Under the pieces are notes generated by a model that was not told the origin of the DNA, made no database searches, and saw only the letters and a list, made by a program, of their open reading frames with translations. From positions 1 through 51,062 of the forward strand of contig CAINFC010000288.1 of NCBI GenBank assembly GCA_903847975.1: DNA of 51,062 nt, in the 5' to 3' direction. The stretch is from an uncultured Acidobacteriota bacterium (GTDB taxonomy: Bacteria > Acidobacteriota > UBA6911 > CAINFC01). Positions 1 through 7,638 of this stretch are shown piece after piece (the stretch's first letter is position 1; each line of letters opens with the position of its first letter). Made by a program: the position numbers and the translations under genes.

Positions 1-26
1 GGCTGATTTTAAAACAAATCCGTTTA

Positions 27-57
27 CCCGGGGTAGCGCCTGCGGCGCAACCCCGGG
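27..57. repeat. GC-rich perfect-stem hairpin repeat
   Basis: The outer stem CCCGGGGT (27-34) pairs with ACCCCGGG (50-57). An inner stem GCGCC/GGCGC closes on a TGC loop. A smaller hairpin GAACCC/GGGTTC follows at about 69-84. There is no T-run, so it is not a classical terminator. It resembles the palindromic units found dispersed in intergenic DNA of many environmental genomes; that comparison is from memory. Confidence 0.6.
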
Positions 58-86
58 CTGTGTTACGGAACCCCTTCAGGGTTCAC

Positions 87-132
87 GGACTTTTTACGAA
101 ACCATCAGAGAAGATGAAGCGGTAAAAAGTCC
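87..132. repeat. Hairpin with 11-bp stem
   Basis: GGACTTTTTAC at 87-97 is matched exactly by GTAAAAAGTCC at 122-132, with an inner CATC/GATG pairing in the loop. It lies downstream of the minus-strand regulator gene ending at 317, so it could end or stabilise that transcript. In the minus-strand RNA the left arm carries a short A/T tract, so weak terminator activity is possible. Role inferred. Confidence 0.6.
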
Positions 133-164
133 CTCTTCCCTTCCGAAATATCCGGACGGCTTCT

Positions 165-240
165 TTCTTCCTTCCCGATCTTCCCGTCTTCCTGTGAATT
201 GTCCGGCTCACAGGAAGGAAGGAAGAGCGGGAAAAAGGCG
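165..240. repeat. Dispersed palindromic repeat, copy A
   Basis: The core inverted repeat is CTTCCTGTGA (188-197) and TCACAGGAAG (208-217), extended on both sides by imperfectly paired CTTCCC-rich and GGGAAG-rich arms. The same core and arms recur at 19681-19780 and, in the other orientation and more diverged, at 48010-48100. The stretch 1-316 otherwise contains no gene that can be supported. Confidence 0.65.
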
Positions 241-316
241 GAGGGCCAAGTCGCCGGCAAACGGGAAATTTTTACAGCTTCATGAGAGAAGGGAAGGATT
301 CCCTGCCTCCCGGGAC

Positions 317-2263
317 TCACCTGGGCTGGAGGTTTACCTTGCGAAGGATAGCCTGAAAACGCGGATCCGGGCGCAGCCCTTCCAGCATGGGATCGATGGG
401 CAGCGTTACCAGCCAGCGGGAGCGCTCCTCGTAGCACTTCTGCAGATATTCCAGGGCCCGGTCCTTTTCCTTCAGGGCCGCATAAAGCAAAGTAAAGCAG
501 AAAGGGGCAACGTATTGCTTCTTTTCCAGGGTCAACAGCTCCGCCAGCACCCTTCTGGCCTCCGGCAGGTCGCCGGCAGAGGCGAAGGCGTACCCCAGCT
601 CCGCCTGGACAGGGGCACCACCGCCGGTTCGCACCGCACTTTGCAATTCAAGGATCGCCTGCCGGAAATCGCCTTTTTGAAGATAGGCTTCCCCCAGAAC
701 ACGATGCAGAAGCCAGAAGTCAGGCTGCCGTTTCATTTTTTTGCGTAAATCTTCGATCGCTTCATCATAGCGCCCGGCAAAGTAAAGCACCTGGCCGATA
801 TTGGCTCCTATGGTCTGGGACAGGGGATCGTATTGTTCGGCCAGCTTCACTTCCACCAGGGCCTGGGCAAACCTCCCGGTCCTCATCAAGCCCAGCGCAT
901 ACCTCTGTCGGGCAATGGCGGAATCCGGTTTCAGGGCAATCGCCTGCTTGAATTCCTGTTCCGCCCGGGTCCAGTCCCAGTCGTGATAAAGAAAGACGGT
1001 ACCGAGCGTGGCATGGGGTTCCGCCAGTCCGGCGTCGTAGTGCAGGGCTTGCCGGGCAGCCGCCTGCGCCTGGAGATAAACCTCTTCCGTGGGCAAAACC
1101 CCATAGGTGGCGAGAGTCAGGTAGCAGTCGGCCAGGCCGGAGTACGATATGGCATACGTGGGGTCTGCTTCGATGGCTTCCCGGAACAGTGCGATGGCCT
1201 TGCGGATTCCCTCTTCTGTCTTTTTATTCCAGAAAACCAATCCTTTCAGATAGAGCTGATAGGCCTGAGGGTTATCCGCAACCCGGGATTTTGACGAATC
1301 CTGTTCCCTTCCCACCAGTTCCCGGGTCAGCAGGGGGACAAATTGCCTGGCCACGGAATCCTGCATGGAAAAGATATCCCCCGAGGGTTCATCCAGGTGG
1401 GACGACCAGATGGCCACCCCGTCCGAAACGCGTATCAGCCGGGCCGTAATGCGGGCCTGTCCGCCGGAACGGAGAACGGTTCCATCCAGAACCAGATCCA
1501 CCTTCAGCTCCCGGCCGGCATCCAGGATGTCCTTGCTCGAATTGCCGTACCCCAGTACCGAGCGGGTGGGGCGAACAACCAGCGGGCGGACTTCGCTCAG
1601 TCGGGCGATCATGGTGTCCGCCAGCCCGAGCCCCAGCAGCTCGTCACCCGAACCGACGGCTATCATCCGGAACGGCAAGATGGCAATGGATAGGTGAGCG
1701 GGCGAGGCCGACTCGCGGGAATAGCGGGTCATGAAATACCACCCGAACCAAGCCAGCAGCAGCAAAGCCGGAACACCCGGGGCGATCCATCTTGCATAAC
1801 GGTAAAGCGGCGCAGCTCCGGGCAGTTTTTTCCCATCCGGAACCGACCCGGCCATCTCGCCATTCCATCCGCCCCTGGCTTCCTGATCCGAATGGCCCGA
1901 TACCGGCTCCGTAAAGGGAGCAGCCGGCGGGCCCGCGCCCGGAACGTCATGAACATCGGCTTTAAAGCGGTAGCCGCGTCTGGGTACGGTCTCAATGAAG
2001 GAGATTCCCGGGGCTGCCTCGGCCAGCGCTTTGCGCAGCATGGAAACATTGACGGTAATGTTATTTTCTTCAATAAAGGTGCCTGGCCAGACCTGCTGCA
2101 GCAGCTCTTCTTTGGTCACCAGCCGACCATGGCTGCGTACCAGAATCGCCAGGAGATCAAAGACCTTGGAGGTCAGCGGAACCGGCTGACCGTCGCACCG
2201 GAGCACGCGCTCGTCGCCATCCAGATAAAAGGGACCAAATTCATAGGATTTGCTCGGTTCCAT
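317..2263 (-). CDS. CadC-like winged-helix regulator with TolB/FlgO-like and TPR domains
   Basis: Membrane-anchored one-component regulator of about 648 aa. Residues 5-100 form an OmpR/PhoB-type winged helix, ending in the typical wing motif RRGYRF. A single transmembrane segment follows near residues 145-170 (ALLLLAWFGWYF). Next comes a TolB/FlgO-like periplasmic-type domain (ILPF, LGLGLADTMIARLS, VDLVLDGTV). The C-terminal half is made of TPR repeats, for example around YAISYSGLADCY and PHATLGTVFLYHDW. The start at 2263 (MEPSKSYEF) is preferred over the in-frame ATG at 2341, because the wing domain begins directly after it and because a 9-bp direct repeat that looks like an operator lies at 2329-2359. 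Divergent from the gamma-glutamyltransferase gene. The ligand and targets are unknown. Confidence 0.9.
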   Translation of the reverse strand: MEPSKSYEFGPFYLDGDERVLRCDGQPVPLTSKVFDLLAILVRSHGRLVTKEELLQQVWPGTFIEENNITVNVSMLRKALAEAAPGISFIETVPRRGYRFKADVHDVPGAGPPAAPFTEPVSGHSDQEARGGWNGEMAGSVPDGKKLPGAAPLYRYARWIAPGVPALLLLAWFGWYFMTRYSRESASPAHLSIAILPFRMIAVGSGDELLGLGLADTMIARLSEVRPLVVRPTRSVLGYGNSSKDILDAGRELKVDLVLDGTVLRSGGQARITARLIRVSDGVAIWSSHLDEPSGDIFSMQDSVARQFVPLLTRELVGREQDSSKSRVADNPQAYQLYLKGLVFWNKKTEEGIRKAIALFREAIEADPTYAISYSGLADCYLTLATYGVLPTEEVYLQAQAAARQALHYDAGLAEPHATLGTVFLYHDWDWTRAEQEFKQAIALKPDSAIARQRYALGLMRTGRFAQALVEVKLAEQYDPLSQTIGANIGQVLYFAGRYDEAIEDLRKKMKRQPDFWLLHRVLGEAYLQKGDFRQAILELQSAVRTGGGAPVQAELGYAFASAGDLPEARRVLAELLTLEKKQYVAPFCFTLLYAALKEKDRALEYLQKCYEERSRWLVTLPIDPMLEGLRPDPRFQAILRKVNLQPR

Positions 2264-2328
2264 CGGCTCACCGTCGGTTATGGAAAGGCATATCGCTGAT
2301 AAACCTCCCTTCCCCAGTCTACAACAAA

Positions 2329-2359
2329 GCCGAGTTGGCATGCAAACCCGGCCGAGTTG
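2329..2359. promoter_or_regulatory. Candidate operator: 9-bp direct repeat, 22 bp apart
   Basis: GCCGAGTTG occurs at 2329-2337 and again at 2351-2359, a 22-bp period (two helical turns). It lies in the divergent region between the winged-helix regulator (start 2263) and the gamma-glutamyltransferase (start 2477). OmpR/PhoB-family proteins bind direct repeats on one face of the helix, so autoregulation is plausible. This is inference from position and spacing only. Confidence 0.4.
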
Positions 2360-2476
2360 ACGGATTAGCGACCGTTTAATCCTTTTTTAGGAACGATTTT
2401 ATTCCGATTTAAAGACATTCCATGGAGATTTCCGGGAGAATCGGACGGTCACTTTTTAATCGAGGAGTCAGGAAAA

Positions 2477-4327
2477 ATGTCATTCATATATGTACCGGCG
2501 AAAGCTGCGGCCAGGCCGATCTTCTTTCTGGCCTTTTTTCTATTCCTGTCGACGGCAAAGGCTCCGGGAGGAGCAATACAATATCAGGCAGTCGGCACAA
2601 GGGCAATGATCTCCTCTGCCCATTCCCTGGCTACCATGGCAGGAATCGAGATTCTGCGTCAGGGAGGCACCGCTTTCGATGCCGCCGTCGCCGTTTCCGC
2701 TACCCTCAACGTGGTGGAGCCTTCGCGCTCCGGAATCGGCGGGGTCGGTTTCATGACATTATATATTGCCAAAACCGGCGAGGTGCTGTCCCTGCAAATG
2801 ACCGGGGCCGCCCCCTATGCCGCCACGCCGGACAAATTCAGCAGCAAACGCGATCAGGAGGCCGGCTACCTCTCCGGTGTCGTTCCCGGCAATTTCGGCG
2901 GCTGGGTTTACCTGCTGGAGCGATACGGGACCATGAGCCTCGACCAGGTTTTCAAAACGGCCATCGATTATGCCGAAAATGGGTTCCCGGTCGATTCCTA
3001 CCTGGCAGAAACGCTGGAGGATGTCAAATCCACCCTGGAAATCTTTCCGGAAACCGCGGAAGTGTACCTGCCCCAGGGAAAGCTTCCGCAAAACGGCCAA
3101 CGGCTGATTCAGGCCGGCCTGGCCGGAACCTTCCGGCGTCTGGCTGCCGCAGAGCAGGAAGCGCGCAAAAGCGGCAAGAGCCGCAAAGACGCCCTGCAGG
3201 CGGCCTACGACCTCTTTTACAGGGGAGAAATCGCCAGGGAGTTTGTGGCCTTCTACCAGGAAAACGGAGGTCTTTTTTCCGCCAGGGACTTCGCCGACTA
3301 TCGTCCGGTCTGGACCCGACCGGTTCATACCCGCTACAAGGATTACGATGTCTATAGCAGCGGCTTGCCTTCCCGCGGCGGCATTCAGACCGTCATGGTG
3401 CTCAACCTGCTGGAGTCTTTCGACCTGAAAAGCCTGGGCCACAACAGCCCATCGTATCTGCACCTGCTTTCGGAGGCCATTAAGCTGGTCAACGCCGATG
3501 TTTACCGCTACCTGGGCGATCCGAAATTTGTGCAGTCTCCCCTGGAAGGCATGCTTTCCAAGGAGTACGCAACCGAGCGGCGCAGCAAAATTTCCTTGGA
3601 TAAATCCAGCCCTTATGCAGCGGCAGGAAACCCGGCTTCCACCGGGAAGGGAACGGAATCATTTCCGCCCGCCGGGGCCCTGAACCCCGCCGACAGAAAC
3701 AGCCCGCTCCCTGCCGAGTTCTCCTACCGGGACGACATCCATACCACCCATTTCGACATCATCGACCCGGCAGGAAATGCCGTCTCCTGCACCCCTACGA
3801 TCGGAACTTTCGGGACCAAGGTCGTGGTGGGGAAAACGGGAATAATCTTTCACAACGCCACCCGGTTCGGCTCCTTCTCTCCCTACAGGGGGGACGCCAA
3901 TTTCATCGATGGCGGCAAAACCTCCCTGCTGAACAACTCTCCGATGATCGCGATGAAAAACGGCAAGCTGTTTATGGTCTGGGGCACTCCCGGCGGAGAA
4001 GGGATCGGGCAGACCCAGTTTCAGGTTTTTCTGGATGTGGTCGAGTTCGGGATGGGAATCCAGGAGGCGATCGAAGCTCCACGGATGGAACTCCGGGCGA
4101 AGCCCGATTTTTACAAAGCGGGAGCCGATGTCAGCATCGGATTCGAAAACCGGATTGCCGCCGACACGCGCCAGGCCCTGGTGGAGAAAGGAAACCGGAT
4201 CCGGATGGATGAGCAGCCCTTTGCCCAGGTGTTCGGCGGCATGCAGGGCATCCTGATTCATCCGGAGTTCGGCACCCTTCTGGGGGGAGCGGATCCGCGG
4301 CGCGGCGGCTGTGCCCTCGGCTATTGA
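2477..4327 (+). CDS. ggt: Gamma-glutamyltransferase (secreted)
   Basis: Ntn-hydrolase of 616 aa that removes or transfers gamma-glutamyl groups from glutathione and related peptides. A hydrophobic export signal covers residues 12-27. The large-subunit region carries the family pattern GGTAFDAAVAVSATLNVVEP and the SGIGG glycine motif. The autoprocessing nucleophile is Thr423 in the motif HTTHF, followed by DPAGNAVS. The oxyanion/loop motif TPGG is in WGTPGGEGIGQ. Length is normal for the family. A Shine-Dalgarno-like AGGAG/AGGA lies upstream of the ATG. It is followed closely by a DUF6305-like gene, a TRAP permease and a zinc acylase-like enzyme, which suggests that released glutamate or other amino acids are imported. 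Whether it prefers glutathione or other gamma-glutamyl peptides cannot be told. Confidence 0.93.
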   Translation: MSFIYVPAKAAARPIFFLAFFLFLSTAKAPGGAIQYQAVGTRAMISSAHSLATMAGIEILRQGGTAFDAAVAVSATLNVVEPSRSGIGGVGFMTLYIAKTGEVLSLQMTGAAPYAATPDKFSSKRDQEAGYLSGVVPGNFGGWVYLLERYGTMSLDQVFKTAIDYAENGFPVDSYLAETLEDVKSTLEIFPETAEVYLPQGKLPQNGQRLIQAGLAGTFRRLAAAEQEARKSGKSRKDALQAAYDLFYRGEIAREFVAFYQENGGLFSARDFADYRPVWTRPVHTRYKDYDVYSSGLPSRGGIQTVMVLNLLESFDLKSLGHNSPSYLHLLSEAIKLVNADVYRYLGDPKFVQSPLEGMLSKEYATERRSKISLDKSSPYAAAGNPASTGKGTESFPPAGALNPADRNSPLPAEFSYRDDIHTTHFDIIDPAGNAVSCTPTIGTFGTKVVVGKTGIIFHNATRFGSFSPYRGDANFIDGGKTSLLNNSPMIAMKNGKLFMVWGTPGGEGIGQTQFQVFLDVVEFGMGIQEAIEAPRMELRAKPDFYKAGADVSIGFENRIAADTRQALVEKGNRIRMDEQPFAQVFGGMQGILIHPEFGTLLGGADPRRGGCALGY

Positions 4328-4364
4328 AAAGATGTTATCGTTCCTTTTTTTGGAGAAGCAGGTC

Positions 4365-4943
4365 ATGAAATCCCGGTTGAATTCGATTCCATTGATTTCC
4401 ACGTGGTGCCTGATGTTGTGTCTGATTTCCGCGGATCGTCCGACCCCCGCTCAAAGCACGTTCCAGGCGGAACTGCCCCTGGCGGTCACCTCCTGCGGAC
4501 AGAGTCCCGATGCCTTTACGGTCAGCATCCTGCTGAAGCGGCTCAAGGTGGAGCATACCTTTCAGAACACCCTAAAGCCGGAGGGACTGAAGTCCCTTAA
4601 AACGCTGGTCGTCGTCATGGGGGGCAGCGCCAAGGGCCTCGGCGAAGCGGGCATCGACGAAAAGGGCGAAGTCGAAAGAGTCAGCGGCCTGCTGGCCAAG
4701 GCCAGGGAGCTCAAAATAAAGATCCTGGCTGTTCATATCGGCGGCGAATCGAGAAAGGGGCCGCTTTCCGACAAGTTCATCCTGCCGGTCGTTTCCCGCG
4801 CCGACTATGTCCTGGTGACCGAAGACGGAAATAAGGATGGCTTTTTCACCCGCCTGACGCAGGATAAAAAGATTCCCCTGGAAGTCGTCAAACAGACCCG
4901 GGAAGTAGGCCAGAGAATACAGGCCCTGGTGACCACCCGGTAG
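4365..4943 (+). CDS. DUF6305-like secreted protein
   Basis: Protein of 192 aa with an N-terminal export signal (LISTWCLMLCLISA) and a compact alpha/beta domain. Motifs include VTSCGQSPDAFTV near the mature N-terminus, LVVVMGGSAKGLGEAG, and ILAVHIGGESRKG. It resembles the DUF6305 family, which I associate with TRAP-type permease genes; the family name is recalled, not searched. The start at 4365 is chosen over an upstream in-frame ATG at 4311 because GGAG lies about 9 bp before it and a signal peptide follows directly. The next gene is a TRAP large permease with no recognisable DctP or DctQ partner nearby, so this protein could be the extracytoplasmic solute-binding component. That role is inference. 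Confidence 0.65.
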   Translation: MKSRLNSIPLISTWCLMLCLISADRPTPAQSTFQAELPLAVTSCGQSPDAFTVSILLKRLKVEHTFQNTLKPEGLKSLKTLVVVMGGSAKGLGEAGIDEKGEVERVSGLLAKARELKIKILAVHIGGESRKGPLSDKFILPVVSRADYVLVTEDGNKDGFFTRLTQDKKIPLEVVKQTREVGQRIQALVTTR

Positions 4944-4964
4944 TCTTTTCCCAAGGAAACAGCC

Positions 4965-6269
4965 TTGTCTGCCCAAACGGCCCAGTCTCTTCTTCTGGTT
5001 CTGGTCATGTCCGGCGCTTTTGCGGCCGCGGTGCGCTTCGGACGACTGTCGGATTCCCTGGCCATCCTGGTGTCCGCCGCGGCCGGCCTTCTTCTGGCCG
5101 GCTTCCCTCCGCTCGATTCCCTACGGCACCTGGTGGATGGCAGCTTCACCTTTCTGCCCATCGTTCTGATCATCTGTTCCGCTCAGTTCTTCATCAACGT
5201 CCAGCGGGAATCGGGTGCCTTGAGCGCCATGGCCCGCGATCTGGTGATCGCCTTCCATCGCTACCCCAGGGTTCTGCTGGTCCTGTTGATGTTTCTGACA
5301 GTTCTGCCAGGAGCCCTGACCGGCCCCGGCGCTGCCGGGCAGTTTGCTTTCGGCAGCCTGGTGTCCTCGCTGCTTCTGCTGATGAAGCTGCCGCGGGTGA
5401 AAGTGGCCGCCTTTATCGCCATGGGTGGCGTGATTGGAACGTTCGCCCCGCCGATCAATGTGCCGGCTATGATCATTGCCGCAGGCATCAACATGCCTTA
5501 CCTCGGCTTTTTCCTGCCCCTGCTGCTGCTCACCGTCCCGCTGGCGGTTTTTTCCGCCCTTTACCTGGGGTTGCGCCATCTGGAAGGTCCGCTGGACCGG
5601 GAAAAAGCCATTCAGGCTCTTCCGCCGATCCCCGAGAAGATGAAAGGAATCCGGGTTTATGGTCCAATGATCCTGGTGGTCGGACTGATGGTCCTCTCCC
5701 GCCTGGCTCCACACAGCCTTCCGCCCATCGGTGTGGCGCTCATGTTTCTGCTCGGTGCCGCTGCGGCGTATCTTCTTGGAAACAGGCTGAAATCACCCCT
5801 CGCCGTTTCCCAGGAAGCCTTCCTGGAAACGCTGGAAGTGAATGCCGTGCTGCTCACCGTGGGCGCGCTGGTTCAGGCCATGGCGGCCAATGGCGTCCGG
5901 GGACTGCTGGTTATCGGCTCCATCAGTCTTCCTCTTTATGTTCTGTATTCGGCGATTTTCATCGCCTGCTGCTTTCTCGGCGGCGTGCTGGGCGCCTTTG
6001 GAGTCGCTTCGATCTTCGGCATCCCTTTTATGCTGGCCCTACTCGGCCGCGATCCGATTCTGGCAACGGTCGGGCTCAGCATCATCGCCTGTGTCGCCAA
6101 TATTGCGCCGCCTACGGCCGTTCTCGGCAAAAGCGCCATGATCCTGGCCGATTGCCGGGATCCTTACTCCCGCTTTCTGACCGTTTCCCTGGTTCCCAAC
6201 CTGGCAGTCGGCCTGCTCGGCCTGCTGCTGGTCATTTTTGCGGATTCCCTGCCGTTTCTCCGACTTTAA
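4965..6269 (+). CDS. dctM: TRAP transporter large permease, DctM-like
   Basis: Polytopic membrane protein of 434 aa with about 12 hydrophobic segments, matching the usual size of TRAP large permeases. Family-like stretches include PGALTGPGAAGQFAFG, MGGVIGTFAPPINVPAM and ANIAPPTAVLGKSAM, whose Pro-Pro turns are characteristic of the two inverted halves. Translation probably starts at TTG 4965, 21 bp after the DUF6305-like gene. There is no DctQ-like four-helix gene; instead a 49-aa membrane ORF follows. With the neighbouring hydrolases, the substrate is plausibly an acidic amino acid, an acyl amino acid or a dicarboxylate (inference). Confidence 0.8.
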   Translation: MSAQTAQSLLLVLVMSGAFAAAVRFGRLSDSLAILVSAAAGLLLAGFPPLDSLRHLVDGSFTFLPIVLIICSAQFFINVQRESGALSAMARDLVIAFHRYPRVLLVLLMFLTVLPGALTGPGAAGQFAFGSLVSSLLLLMKLPRVKVAAFIAMGGVIGTFAPPINVPAMIIAAGINMPYLGFFLPLLLLTVPLAVFSALYLGLRHLEGPLDREKAIQALPPIPEKMKGIRVYGPMILVVGLMVLSRLAPHSLPPIGVALMFLLGAAAAYLLGNRLKSPLAVSQEAFLETLEVNAVLLTVGALVQAMAANGVRGLLVIGSISLPLYVLYSAIFIACCFLGGVLGAFGVASIFGIPFMLALLGRDPILATVGLSIIACVANIAPPTAVLGKSAMILADCRDPYSRFLTVSLVPNLAVGLLGLLLVIFADSLPFLRL

Positions 6270-6281
6270 AGAAGGTTCGCT

Positions 6282-6431
6282 ATGATCACCATCCTATACC
6301 AGCTTTTATGCGCCTACCTGGTTTTCCTGATCTGCCGGCAGCTTTTGGGCACCCGGGCCGGCAGACAGCAGAAGGCGGTTATGGCCTTCATGCTTATTCC
6401 GCTCATTCTCCGGGCTCTGCTCATTAAATAG
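6282..6431 (+). CDS. Small membrane protein (49 aa) in the TRAP operon
   Basis: A short ORF, ATG 6282 to TAG 6431, encodes 49 aa. It begins MITILYQLLCAYLVFLICR, then has a basic, glutamine-rich turn (TRAGRQQK) and a second hydrophobic helix MAFMLIPLILRALLIK. Two short transmembrane helices with a positive loop between them are predicted. It starts 12 bp after the permease stop and ends 12 bp before the next gene, in the same direction. It could be a minimal substitute for the DctQ small subunit, which is usually about 150 aa or more. No homology is claimed; the case rests on operon position and hydrophobicity. Confidence 0.55.
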   Translation: MITILYQLLCAYLVFLICRQLLGTRAGRQQKAVMAFMLIPLILRALLIK

Positions 6432-6443
6432 CCAACGCCTGCC

Positions 6444-7574
6444 ATGCCCGGACGTCTTTATTCTGTTTCGCTTCTCGGTCTGGCTCTGGCGGCTGTTCTG
6501 CTGACCGGCCGGGAATTCCGCTCCCTGTCGGAAAAGCAGACCGTCGTCCGCGGGCCGGGGGTATCCGCAGTGACGCGGCTCAGCGATTGCCTTCCTGCCC
6601 TGCGGGGTACTGCAGGAGATACCGATGTCTATTTCCTGGAGAGCGGGAAACCGGGAGGAACCCTGCTGGTTCTGGGGGGGGTGCATGCCAACGAGCCGGC
6701 CGGGATGCTTTCCGCGGTGCTGCTCGTCGAAAATGCCCGGCTGGAGAAAGGAAGAATGCTGGTCATACCGGAAGCCAACGCCAGCGCCTTTACCCACGTG
6801 GAATCCGCCGAAGGATTTCCGGTGCGCTTTACCATGGCCGCCGAGGATGGCAGCGCTCGCTGGTTCCGCTTCGGCGGCCGCCTGACCAATCCGGTTCACC
6901 AGTGGCCCGATCCGGAAGTATACACGCACTACCCCAGCGGCCAGCTGCTTTCCGACTTCGATGTGCGCAATCTGGACCGGGCATTTCCGGGCCGGCCCGA
7001 CGGTAACTTCACGGAGAGAATCGCCTTTGCCATCACCGGCCTGATCCGCCGCGAAAAGGTGGACCTGACGATCGATCTGCACGAAGCCCGGCCGATGAAC
7101 CCGATCGTCAACTGCGTCATCTTCCACGAACGGGCTCGGGAAATCGCCTCCCTGGGGTCCATCGACCTGGAAAGCGCCGGAGTCAAGCTGCGTCTCGAGC
7201 CTTCCCCCCAAAACCTGCATGGGATGAGCCACCGGGAACTGGGCGATCATACCGATACCACCGCTCTGCTTATGGAAACAGCCAATCCCATCCAGGACCG
7301 GCTTCACGGGCGGACCAGCGAACAGCTGATCCTGGACGGCAGGGATGACTTTTTTCTGCAAGCCGCGCGCCGCGGGCTGCTGTATGTGACTTACGAAGGG
7401 AAAGGCCTTCCCTTGGAGGAGAGGGTGGGCCGACACCTGGCCTCTCTGGCGAAGCTGGTGCAGATTTTCGGCGAACTGAATCCGGAGCGCGAAATCGGCC
7501 TGGGCAACCTTCCGGATTACGCCCTTTTGAAAGACAGGGGGATCAGCCCGTTTCTTCGCCCGGCGATCCGCTGA
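6444..7574 (+). CDS. Secreted succinylglutamate desuccinylase/aspartoacylase-type zinc enzyme (M14 fold)
   Basis: Predicted periplasmic zinc hydrolase of 376 aa with an N-terminal hydrophobic signal (residues 6-21). The zinc site is visible as His81 and Glu84 in GGVHANEPAG, with His213 in TIDLHEA as third ligand. Glu278 in LLMETAN fits the catalytic glutamate. This pattern is typical of AstE/AspA-family enzymes, which hydrolyse N-acyl amino acids, and of related M14 carboxypeptidases. Export distinguishes it from cytosolic AstE. Being last in the gamma-glutamyltransferase/TRAP operon, it may liberate an amino acid or acid for the permease. The true substrate is unknown. Confidence 0.75.
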   Translation: MPGRLYSVSLLGLALAAVLLTGREFRSLSEKQTVVRGPGVSAVTRLSDCLPALRGTAGDTDVYFLESGKPGGTLLVLGGVHANEPAGMLSAVLLVENARLEKGRMLVIPEANASAFTHVESAEGFPVRFTMAAEDGSARWFRFGGRLTNPVHQWPDPEVYTHYPSGQLLSDFDVRNLDRAFPGRPDGNFTERIAFAITGLIRREKVDLTIDLHEARPMNPIVNCVIFHERAREIASLGSIDLESAGVKLRLEPSPQNLHGMSHRELGDHTDTTALLMETANPIQDRLHGRTSEQLILDGRDDFFLQAARRGLLYVTYEGKGLPLEERVGRHLASLAKLVQIFGELNPEREIGLGNLPDYALLKDRGISPFLRPAIR

Positions 7575-7638
7575 TCCGCGGCCACAGGAGCTTCCCTGAC
7601 AAGGTTTAATCACCTCAAATACCCAAACCAAGGAGCGC

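Noticed and set aside
194-748. Open frame on the plus strand antisense to the winged-helix regulator
   Set aside because: It is an antisense shadow of the TPR region with no domain signal, and it runs through the palindromic repeat.
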